A DNA stretch of 7,413 nucleotides from Microcaldota archaeon (GTDB lineage: Archaea; Micrarchaeota; Micrarchaeia; Anstonellales; Bilamarchaeaceae): the NCBI GenBank assembly GCA_023247345.1, contig JAHFGR010000054.1, positions 1 through 7,413 of the forward strand, given 5' to 3'. Positions 1 through 5,446 of this stretch are shown here, one piece after another. Both the position numbers and the translations under genes were made by a program. Below the pieces are notes generated by a model. The model ran no database searches. It saw only the letters and a program-made list of their open reading frames with translations, and was not told the DNA's origin. Position 1 is the first letter of the stretch; every line of letters starts with the position of its first letter.

Positions 1-226
1 GTATGATGGAAAAGAGCAAACTGCCACTGGAAACGTAACATTAAGCATTGCAAAAGACGGTAAATTCAGCGCAATAATAAAAAAAACTGGCTTTGAAGAT
101 GCGAATGTCGAGGTTGAGATAAAGGCGCCAAACACTCTTGCTGACCTTGCATTGCCTGCGATGGGCGGACTTGTGCTCTTAGCGATACTTTATTTCTTTG
201 TTGTTAGACGATTTTTGAGACGATAA
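1..226 (+). CDS. C-terminally membrane-anchored surface protein (3' end only)
   Basis: Only the last 74 codons are in the window; reading starts at base 2 and ends at TAA 224-226. The first 45 or so residues (YDGKEQTATGNVTLSIAKDG, then KFSAIIKKTGFEDA and VEVEIKAP) look like the alternating strands of an extracellular beta-sandwich repeat of the Ig-like/carboxypeptidase-regulatory type. Next comes a hydrophobic helix (LADLALPAMGG followed by LVLLAILYFFVV) and a basic tail RRFLRR. An outside domain, one C-terminal membrane helix and a positive cytoplasmic end form the usual layout of an archaeal surface protein held by its C terminus. The rest of the protein and its family cannot be seen, so no specific function is assigned. 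It converges on glmS across a 149-bp gap. Confidence 0.75.
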   Translation, partial: YDGKEQTATGNVTLSIAKDGKFSAIIKKTGFEDANVEVEIKAPNTLADLALPAMGGLVLLAILYFFVVRRFLRR

Positions 227-239
227 ATCTGGCCATGTT

Positions 240-285
240 AGTTATCACTGAAATTAGGTATATGTACTTTTCGGTGATAACTTTT
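240..285 (+). terminator. Hairpin followed by a short T-run downstream of the surface-protein gene
   Basis: Bases 240-253 (AGTTATCACTGAAA) can pair with 269-282 (TTTCGGTGATAACT) as a 14-bp stem with one G-U pair and a 15-nt loop. The stem is followed directly by TTT. It begins 13 nt after the stop codon of the left-edge gene, so it may act as a 3'-end signal. Archaeal termination usually relies on T-runs rather than hairpins, so the role is tentative. The stem also forms in the opposite strand and could serve the convergent glmS transcript. Confidence 0.4.
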
Positions 286-288
286 CAA

Positions 289-332
289 AGGTTATAACTG
301 AGTTTTGTACTTAGTTAAACCAGTGATAACTT
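289..332. repeat. Second, diverged copy of the intergenic hairpin
   Basis: Bases 289-300 (AGGTTATAACTG) pair with 321-332 (CAGTGATAACTT), with one wobble and one mismatch. GTTT 302-305 continues the stem with AAAC 317-320, leaving an 11-nt loop. Arms and loop (GTACTT in both) resemble the hairpin at 240-282, so this looks like a tandem duplication. Its position nearest the glmS stop suggests a matching role on the minus strand. GTTATAAC at 291-298 is also an exact 8-bp palindrome. Confidence 0.45.
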
Positions 333-375
333 AGGTATTTGGTCTGATTTTCTAACATGATGTAGGAAAGCGAAT

Positions 376-2151
376 TCACTTCACAGTCACAGATTTCGCA
401 AGGTTACGCGGCTTATCAACGTCTCTACCTAGCAAAACAGCAGTATGATACGCAATAAGCTGAAGCGGGATAGTTTCGATTAATGGATAGAAAATCTCAT
501 TTTCTTTATCTAGCTGGGGCAATTGCACCCACATATTAAATGAAGGATGAGGCTTATCGCTTATTCCAATTAAATATGCACCTCGCGCTTTTGTTTCCAA
601 ACCATTGCTTATACTATCATAGTAAGTATAATCTGTTGGGCAGAGAAGTATCACCGGCGTACCGTGTTCTATAAGCGCAAGCGTACCATGCTTTAACTCG
701 CCAGCAGGCATTCCTTCTGCATGAATATAACTGATTTCTTTAAGTTTAAGCGCGCCTTCTAATGCTATTGGGAAATTAACTCCCCGCCCGAGCATGTAAA
801 CGTGATTTTTATTTTTTAAATATTCTGCGATTTCTCGCGCTTTTAAATCAAAGTAAGACATGTTTTGGCTTAATAAATCAATAACTGATTTTATATTGAT
901 AATTTGACTTTTCAAATTGCCTTGCAATGCATGCGCAATGAGATAGAATGCAAGAATCTGATTACTGAATGCTTTAGTGGACGCAACTGCGATTTCTGGC
1001 CCGCAATTAGTGTAAAATACTTTTTCGCTTTCGCGCGCTAGCGTTGATGATGGAACATTAACTATGCTAATTACCTTAATTCCGCGCTGCTTTGCTTTGC
1101 GCACGCACTCCATTACATCTGCTGTTTCTCCGCTTTGTGAAACTGCCAATATAACTGTGTTTTTATCCAAATCATCGACAAAATATACAAATTCGTGCGC
1201 CATCATAACATCTAAGGAAAATTTGGCGATCTTATGAAATATGTGCTTGCCAATAACTGCAGAATGCCTTGCTGTTCCGCATGCAATTGCAATAACTTTT
1301 TTTCCGCGCATCTCATTTGCAAGACTTTCAGCTGAGTCAAAATCTATGCCATCTTGCATAACCTTTGGCTGTTCTATGATTTCCTTTAGCATATAATGTT
1401 TGTAATCGCCTAAATTCGTCTCAGAAGCATTCCAATTGAGTTTTATTTGCTCCTTGTCTACTGATTTATTTAGGATATAATTAAAGAATTCGAATGAAAT
1501 TTTATTATTGGTTTTTTTTGCGAATGCAATATCTCCTTCAGTTAGAAATATTGTAGTATTAGTTTTGTCAATAAATGCGAGTGGATCGCTTGCAAATATT
1601 ATTTCGTTATCCGCAATGCCTATTGCTAGCGGACTTTCATTCTTTATGGCAACTATTTCATCTTTATGCGCTGCACTGATCACCACTAGAGAAAATGAGC
1701 CTTTTAGCAATGGTGCTATACGTTTAGCACGATCGAATAAACTGCCTTGTTCTTTTTCAAATAAATGAGATACTACTTCGCTATCTGTTTGGGATTTGAA
1801 TGTGTGGCCTTCTTTTATAAGCCGCTCGCGCAACTCAAGATAGTTTTCAATTATCCCGTTGTGAACAACTGCTATTTGTCCATTACAATCTAAGTGAGGG
1901 TGTGCGTTTGCCTCGTCTACCCCACCATGGGTTGCCCAGCGCGTATGACCAATCAAAATAGCGCTCTGCCCATTTAAAGACGGCTCAGATATTCGCCCTA
2001 TTTTTTTCTCCAATAAAATATTAGTACCATTGAGTGCAGCATACCCCCAGCTGTCATAACCGCGATATTCCAATCTTCGCAGTCCGTTCACTATGTCTTT
2101 TATAGCTGAATCGCTCTCATTCAATTTTATTAAACCAATAATACCGCACAT
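376..2151 (-). CDS. glmS: Glutamine-fructose-6-phosphate aminotransferase (isomerizing)
   Basis: GlmS makes glucosamine-6-phosphate from fructose-6-phosphate and glutamine in the cytoplasm, the committed step to UDP-GlcNAc and surface glycans. The 591 residues match the family length (about 600). The N-terminal glutaminase starts MCGIIG, so Cys2 becomes the catalytic N-terminal Cys, which fixes this start codon. It also has YRGYDS (29-34), GHTRWATHGG (68-77), HNGIIENY (97-104) and QTDSE (121-125). Sugar-isomerase domain 1 shows CGTA (291-294), SQSGET (337-342) and GPEIAVASTKAF (384-395). Domain 2 shows KEIS (471-474), LKHG (486-489) and the C-terminal PRNLAKSVTV; Glu472, His488 and Lys586 match E. 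coli Glu488, His504 and Lys603. Odd points are Ala294 where E. coli has Ser303, Trp35 in the usual YDSAG motif, and Lys rather than Glu as the last residue. An AAGGAG Shine-Dalgarno lies 11 nt upstream. Confidence 0.97.
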   Translation of the reverse strand: MCGIIGLIKLNESDSAIKDIVNGLRRLEYRGYDSWGYAALNGTNILLEKKIGRISEPSLNGQSAILIGHTRWATHGGVDEANAHPHLDCNGQIAVVHNGIIENYLELRERLIKEGHTFKSQTDSEVVSHLFEKEQGSLFDRAKRIAPLLKGSFSLVVISAAHKDEIVAIKNESPLAIGIADNEIIFASDPLAFIDKTNTTIFLTEGDIAFAKKTNNKISFEFFNYILNKSVDKEQIKLNWNASETNLGDYKHYMLKEIIEQPKVMQDGIDFDSAESLANEMRGKKVIAIACGTARHSAVIGKHIFHKIAKFSLDVMMAHEFVYFVDDLDKNTVILAVSQSGETADVMECVRKAKQRGIKVISIVNVPSSTLARESEKVFYTNCGPEIAVASTKAFSNQILAFYLIAHALQGNLKSQIINIKSVIDLLSQNMSYFDLKAREIAEYLKNKNHVYMLGRGVNFPIALEGALKLKEISYIHAEGMPAGELKHGTLALIEHGTPVILLCPTDYTYYDSISNGLETKARGAYLIGISDKPHPSFNMWVQLPQLDKENEIFYPLIETIPLQLIAYHTAVLLGRDVDKPRNLAKSVTVK

Positions 2152-2260
2152 CGTCTTCTGAACTCCTTATGCTCAAGCATAATGTATTTCTAATGTAAGG
2201 AATCGAGACTCCGCCTCGCATTACTCGGCACCTCGATTCGGCCGTCTTATGTCATTCTTA
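2152..2260 (-). ncRNA. Candidate structured 5' leader (possible cis-regulatory RNA) of glmS
   Basis: Read on the minus strand, this untranslated stretch is much richer in G and C than its surroundings. A perfect 8-bp stem forms between GAATCGAG and CTCGATTC (plus-strand 2232-2239 and 2200-2207), with a possible inner GCC/GGC pairing. Just downstream, GATTCCTTA (2196-2204) overlaps the 3' strand of that stem and can pair over 9 positions (two G-U) with TAAGGAGTT (2161-2169), which contains the glmS Shine-Dalgarno. The two pairings cannot form fully together, as in translational riboswitches. A third option is AATGCGAG against CTCGATT, with one bulge. It does not resemble the bacterial glmS ribozyme as I know it. 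The folding is by eye and no ligand can be named. Confidence 0.4.
2163..2168 (-). promoter_or_regulatory. Shine-Dalgarno site of glmS
   Basis: The minus strand reads AAGGAG here, 11 nt before the glmS ATG. It is a strong match to the anti-Shine-Dalgarno end of 16S rRNA with slightly long spacing. It lies inside the segment that can be masked by the leader sequence at 2196-2204. Confidence 0.7.
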
Positions 2261-2268
2261 TTTTTATG

Positions 2269-2282
2269 TTCTCTTTAGAGAA
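2269..2282. promoter_or_regulatory. 14-bp palindrome, candidate operator
   Basis: TTCTCT (2269-2274), two T bases, then AGAGAA (2277-2282) form a perfect 6-bp dyad. It sits between the glmS leader and the TATA-like element at 2301, about where a glmS transcript starting from that element would begin. Winged-helix regulators usually bind such dyads and one is encoded next door, so an operator is plausible. A 6-bp dyad in AT-rich DNA can also arise by chance. Confidence 0.3.
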
Positions 2283-2293
2283 AAAAATTAGAA

Positions 2294-2310
2294 AGAAAAG
2301 CTTTATAATA
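2294..2310. promoter_or_regulatory. TATA-like element of the divergent glmS/regulator region
   Basis: The purine-rich GAAAAG is followed by CTTTATAATA (2301-2310), a good archaeal BRE plus TATA box for the regulator gene. It predicts a start near 2331-2336 and a leader of about 30 nt. The complementary strand reads ATTATAAAG, so the same element could also serve glmS, with a start near 2279 and a leader of about 125 nt. Other TATA-like stretches exist: TTTTTATAAC on the plus strand (2326-2334) and CATAAAAATAAG on the minus strand (2258-2269). Confidence 0.5.
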
Positions 2311-2352
2311 CCTATGTAAAAAAATTTTTATAACTACTAAAAAAATATTTTG

Positions 2353-2358
2353 GGTGGT
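2353..2358 (+). promoter_or_regulatory. Shine-Dalgarno-like GGTGGT that decides the regulator start
   Basis: GGTGGT lies 3 nt before GTG 2362 and matches the GGTG core of the archaeal Shine-Dalgarno. This favours GTG 2362 over the in-frame TTG at 2350, whose extra codons would simply be this ribosome-binding sequence. Confidence 0.5.
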
Positions 2359-2361
2359 ATT

Positions 2362-3255
2362 GTGAAGTTAGTGAATGAAAATGAGGAAGCACTTAATTGT
2401 ATGGAAATTGATGATAGTCGTATCTCTGCGATATCAAGAGACAGATTAAAAATTTTGCAAATGCTTAGTAAAAAGCCTATGTATGCTGCTGAAATTGCAC
2501 GCGAACTAGGTATGGAAGAACAGGCAATTTATTATCACATAAAAATACTTCAAAAAGCAGGCTTAGTAAAATTTACAGATTACGAAGAAAAACGCGGTGG
2601 GGTAGCAAAAAAATTCATTGCAAGTACAGAAAGCGTTGCGTTGGTGCTAAAAGATGCATGGAAACATTTTACAAATTCAAAAAGAGCAGTGCCTAAAATA
2701 TTTGTACCGTTTGTTGAAAACGAAACATTTAATGGGGTATTTATTGTTGGATCGCCTGACCCGCATGGCAAATATCGAGCGCGCGCTAGCGAGTTTCCAA
2801 TTTTAGAATTAGCAATGCTTCTAGGAAGCTATGCAACATTTTCTTTTCCGCTTTATTTATTAGATACACAAATAAAGGAAGAGGAGAAAAAACAGAATCT
2901 TATTCTAGCAGGCGGACCAAAGGTAAACATGCTTACTGCAGAGATAAATGATTCATTGCCATTGCGATTTAATAAGGAAACATTTGAGATTTATAGCAAA
3001 TTTTCGAAGAAGAGATATAGTGGGAATATAGGTGTTATAGAATTATTGACTAATCCATTTTCACCAAGCAAAAGGATATTGCTGATAGGTGGATTAAATC
3101 ACCATGGTACGCGCGCGGCTATATTCACAATAATTAAAAAAATGAAACAAATAGAGGCAGGAAATAAATATAGCCCTAAGACGATTGCAAAAGTTGTAGA
3201 GGGATTTGATGAGAATGGAGATGGGATAGTTGATTCTGTTGAGGTATTGGAATAA
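2362..3255 (+). CDS. Winged-helix regulator with S-layer-like C-terminal domain and terminal EF-hand-like loop
   Basis: The predicted 297-residue protein has an ArsR-type winged helix at about residues 24-87: RDRLKILQML, then AAEIARELGM and the recognition helix EEQAIYYHIKILQKAGLV, with a basic wing RGGVAKKF. It should bind DNA as a dimer. The remaining 200 or so residues form a separate alpha/beta domain with NLILAGGPKVN (near 180), IGVIELLTNPF and RILLIGGLNHHGTRAAIF. From memory these resemble archaeal S-layer proteins. The protein ends in DENGDGIVDSVE (283-294), matching a 12-residue EF-hand or dockerin calcium loop with acidic or Asn residues at 1, 3, 5, 9 and 12 and Gly at 6. No signal peptide or membrane helix is seen, so it is probably cytoplasmic. 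It is divergent from glmS, so self-control and control of glmS are reasonable guesses. TTG 2350 is an alternative start (301 residues). Confidence 0.8.
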   Translation: MKLVNENEEALNCMEIDDSRISAISRDRLKILQMLSKKPMYAAEIARELGMEEQAIYYHIKILQKAGLVKFTDYEEKRGGVAKKFIASTESVALVLKDAWKHFTNSKRAVPKIFVPFVENETFNGVFIVGSPDPHGKYRARASEFPILELAMLLGSYATFSFPLYLLDTQIKEEEKKQNLILAGGPKVNMLTAEINDSLPLRFNKETFEIYSKFSKKRYSGNIGVIELLTNPFSPSKRILLIGGLNHHGTRAAIFTIIKKMKQIEAGNKYSPKTIAKVVEGFDENGDGIVDSVEVLE

Positions 3256-3285
3256 CCAAAGATAGCATAATTATTAATCTTCTTC

Positions 3286-3305
3286 GATATAATAAATTTA
3301 TTTAC
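3286..3305 (+). promoter_or_regulatory. Probable promoter of aRF1
   Basis: GATATAATAAATTTATTTAC contains TATA-like sequences and the 12-bp palindrome AATAAATTTATT (3291-3302). It predicts transcription starting near 3325, giving a leader of only about 12 nt before ATG 3337. The 81-bp gap after the regulator gene also suggests that aRF1 has its own promoter. Confidence 0.45.
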
Positions 3306-3336
3306 AATCTTTTAGAAATATTAATAAGTGAAAAAT

Positions 3337-4545
3337 ATGGCAGAATCACAACAAATTTACGAATTCAAAAAAGCTCTTAAACGCTTGGCTGAATTTCGAG
3401 GAAGCGGTACGGAGTTGATATCCGTTTACATAAACGCAGGCTCACCCTTGCACGATACTGCTAACAGATTGCGTGAAGAAATGAGCCAGGCAAGCAACAT
3501 AAAGTCAAAAAGCACAAGAACAAACGTCATTGGCGCGCTTGAACGCATTTTGCAGCATTTTAAGATGTATAGGCAAACGCCACCAAACGGACTTGCAGTA
3601 TTTGCAGGAAACATTAGTGATAACCCCTCTAAAGTAGATATCGATCTGTTCGCAATTGAACCGCCACAAAGGCTAAGCATTGGAACTTATAGGTGCGATA
3701 GCAAATTTTTCCTAGAGCCATTGCAAAATATGGTTGAAAACAACGACACTTACGGGTTAGTAGTACTTGATGGCCGAGAAGCAACGCTCGCAATGCTGCG
3801 AGGAACACAAATAGACGTACTGAAAAAAATAAATTCAATGGCGCACGCGAAGATAAAGGTTGGTGGACAATCAGCCAGAAGATACCAGCGGTTAATAGAA
3901 GAAAGTATCGAGTATTATTATAAAAAAGTAGGAGAAAATATGGATGAATTTTTTGTTGGAAAGACAAAAGGCGTAATAGTTGGCGGCCCTGGGCCTACTA
4001 AAGAATTTTTTATGAAAATGAAACCTTTTAATTATCAAATAAAGGTTCTTGGAGTAGTTGATACTGGATATACTGACGAATATGGGTTAAGGGAGGTTCT
4101 TGCAAAAAGCGAAGACATTTTGACAGAACAGGAAGCAATAAAAGAGAAAAAATTAATGGACAAATTTATAAATGAGGTAATAAACGGCGAACTCGCTACT
4201 TATGGAGAAAAACAAGTAAGAGAGGCGATAGAGAATAACCAAGCAGATGTGGTTCTTATCTCGGAAGGTTTAGAATATCGGAAGGCCGTATACGTATGCG
4301 GTGCGTGCGGTTTAAAGACAGACAAATTAACGAGAGACAAATCAGAAGAAAGAATTCCGTGTAAGTGCGGGAGCGAGATGAAACTGGAAAAAGAAGTTGA
4401 ATTATTGGAAGATCTCGTAGAATTAGCAAGAGCGCACAATATAGAGGTTGAAATAGTATCTACAAACACATCTGAAGGGTTGCAATTGCTAAATGGATTT
4501 ACCGGTATTGGCGCTTTCTTGAGGTATAAAACAAGAATGACATGA
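3337..4545 (+). CDS. prf1: Peptide chain release factor aRF1
   Basis: aRF1 recognises all three stop codons in the ribosomal A site and triggers peptide release. The 402-residue product has all three domains of the archaeal/eukaryotic family. The N domain carries NIKS (54-57) and YRCDSKF (118-124, the YxCxxxF motif), which together read the stop codon. The middle domain carries GGQ (176-178, in VGGQSARRYQRL), which acts in the peptidyl transferase centre. The C domain contains a zinc-ribbon-like set of cysteines at 321, 324, 342 and 344 (CGACG, then CKCG). Length is close to other archaeal aRF1 proteins. ATG 3337 is preferred because GTGA (3328-3331), which gives an alternative GTG start three codons earlier (405 residues), lies at Shine-Dalgarno distance. 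All decoding motifs are intact, so no stop-codon reassignment is suggested. It converges on the minus-strand operon with a 39-bp gap. Confidence 0.97.
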   Translation: MAESQQIYEFKKALKRLAEFRGSGTELISVYINAGSPLHDTANRLREEMSQASNIKSKSTRTNVIGALERILQHFKMYRQTPPNGLAVFAGNISDNPSKVDIDLFAIEPPQRLSIGTYRCDSKFFLEPLQNMVENNDTYGLVVLDGREATLAMLRGTQIDVLKKINSMAHAKIKVGGQSARRYQRLIEESIEYYYKKVGENMDEFFVGKTKGVIVGGPGPTKEFFMKMKPFNYQIKVLGVVDTGYTDEYGLREVLAKSEDILTEQEAIKEKKLMDKFINEVINGELATYGEKQVREAIENNQADVVLISEGLEYRKAVYVCGACGLKTDKLTRDKSEERIPCKCGSEMKLEKEVELLEDLVELARAHNIEVEIVSTNTSEGLQLLNGFTGIGAFLRYKTRMT

Positions 4546-4584
4546 GTATTGTTCTAAACAGGGCAAACACGCAAATTCATGAAA

Positions 4585-5433
4585 TTAATTAGAAGGTTGA
4601 ACAGTAGACTCGTTATTTATTTTTGGTGTGCAACCAAGGTAAGCACCCCAGGCAGGATCTGTGAGTATTTCACCCCCAATACCATTACAATCTTCAGAGG
4701 CTACATTTTCAAATACGATTTCTACATGCGCGTAAGCAGGGCAGAGATCAGAACAGAAATATTGCTCCTTTAGAACCAACCCATTCTTATAATACCTACC
4801 TAATAATTTTGGATAATCAGAAGAATTTATTTTAGCATTATCAGGAGGTGTATTAATTTTCTTAAGTTCTTCTGTAATAGTGCGTAGTTGTTCATCTGTG
4901 ATATTCATCTGCGTGATTTGTGGCTCCGGTTGAGTAGGAACAAAATTTATATTACAACTTTTAGGCGAATAATCATTAATTACGCCAACTACCAATTTAT
5001 TTTTATAAAAAGTACTTTGGTTTCCTTCTTTTATATGAATTGTGATCTCGGCAGTTTTCAGTTTTTCTAAACAGATGTTCAAATCTACTATGCCATCGAT
5101 ACTCGTGCATTCATTTTTTTCAAATGCGAAGATAGTAAGATTTTTACCAACTAAGCCTCGGCTGCCTGCAAAATCAACACCGCATTGTTGTATGCTTCTC
5201 CTTACAGCATCATTGCTAGTGTCTCTAAGATCTTGAACAATAAAAACGTCTTTGGCACTTAATAGCTGGGCTGCAAAGACATCCGGATTTACAGGTTCAC
5301 TGGCACTAGTATTGCTGCTAACGTTAATCGCGCCTGGTGGAACATGATTCACTGGTTTTGAAGGATTAGATAATACCATGTACGCCGCTACTAATGCGAG
5401 CGCCACTAGAAATACTGTCAGAAAATTTTTCAT
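4585..5433 (-). CDS. Membrane-anchored extracytoplasmic protein with two four-cysteine domains
   Basis: I do not recognise a named family. The 282-residue product starts MKNFLTVFLVALALVAAYMV, an uncleaved signal anchor or signal peptide, then a Pro/Ser/Thr/Asn-rich linker to about residue 50. Domain A (about 52-165) has Cys84, Cys109, Cys121 and Cys160 and is homologous to the C-terminal domain of the upstream gene's product. After a linker and a short charged helix (180-192), domain B (about 207-271) has YYKNGLVL, FCSDLCPAY (Cys227, Cys231), Cys249 and DPAWGAYLGC (Cys268). It probably forms a disulfide-stabilised fold outside the membrane. Seven N-x-S/T sequons are present. ATG 5433 is chosen because AAAGGT (5441-5446) lies 7 nt upstream and the hydrophobic segment then begins the protein; an in-frame ATG at 5472 would add 13 residues and overlap the upstream gene. 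It is 11 nt downstream of the larger gene, so the two are co-transcribed. Confidence 0.75.
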   Translation of the reverse strand: MKNFLTVFLVALALVAAYMVLSNPSKPVNHVPPGAINVSSNTSASEPVNPDVFAAQLLSAKDVFIVQDLRDTSNDAVRRSIQQCGVDFAGSRGLVGKNLTIFAFEKNECTSIDGIVDLNICLEKLKTAEITIHIKEGNQSTFYKNKLVVGVINDYSPKSCNINFVPTQPEPQITQMNITDEQLRTITEELKKINTPPDNAKINSSDYPKLLGRYYKNGLVLKEQYFCSDLCPAYAHVEIVFENVASEDCNGIGGEILTDPAWGAYLGCTPKINNESTVQPSN

Positions 5434-5440
5434 ATTAAGT

Positions 5441-5446
5441 ACCTTT
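5441..5446 (-). promoter_or_regulatory. Shine-Dalgarno overlapping the stop codon of the upstream gene
   Basis: The minus strand reads AAAGGT 7 nt before ATG 5433. Its first two A bases are the end of the TAA stop (5445-5447) of the larger gene. This arrangement suggests translational coupling of the two genes and fixes the start of the smaller one. Confidence 0.6.

Larger units (their letters stand above)
234..359. repeat. Nested inverted-repeat element between convergent genes
   Basis: An 8-bp perfect inverted repeat, CATGTTAG (234-241) and CTAACATG (352-359), brackets 126 bp that contain two tandem hairpins. Inside it an 11-bp perfect inverted repeat, AGTTATCACTG (240-250) and CAGTGATAACT (321-331), links the outer arms of the two hairpins. 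Direct repeats also occur: TGTACTT at 263-269 and 306-312, GTGATAACTT at 274-283 and 323-332, and TTAGGTATATG (254-264) against TTAGGTATTTG (331-341). No target-site duplication or coding content was found. It could be a small palindromic mobile repeat, or simply a duplicated bidirectional terminator. Confidence 0.5.

Noticed and set aside
234..359. Insertion sequence or CRISPR-like array
   Set aside because: There is no transposase, no evident target-site duplication, and the repeats are too few and irregular for a CRISPR array.
1508..1768. 86-codon plus-strand open frame inside glmS
   Set aside because: It lies wholly antisense to a well-supported enzyme gene and its translation shows no domain or ribosome-binding site.
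2190..2260. Possible tRNA or tRNA fragment in the GC-rich stretch before glmS
   Set aside because: A CTCGATTC segment recalls a T-arm, but there is no proper T-stem, D-arm, anticodon arm or acceptor stem on either strand.
2152..2260. Bacterial-type glmS ribozyme
   Set aside because: The conserved core sequence and pseudoknot arrangement as I know them are not recognisable; only the gene association is shared.
3629..3967. 112-codon minus-strand open frame inside aRF1
   Set aside because: It is antisense to conserved aRF1 sequence including the GGQ region, with no independent support.
3337..4545. Altered stop-codon decoding by aRF1
   Set aside because: NIKS, YxCxxxF and GGQ are all intact. 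The complete stops seen are TAA and TGA, and the absence of TAG in six genes is too small a sample to mean anything.
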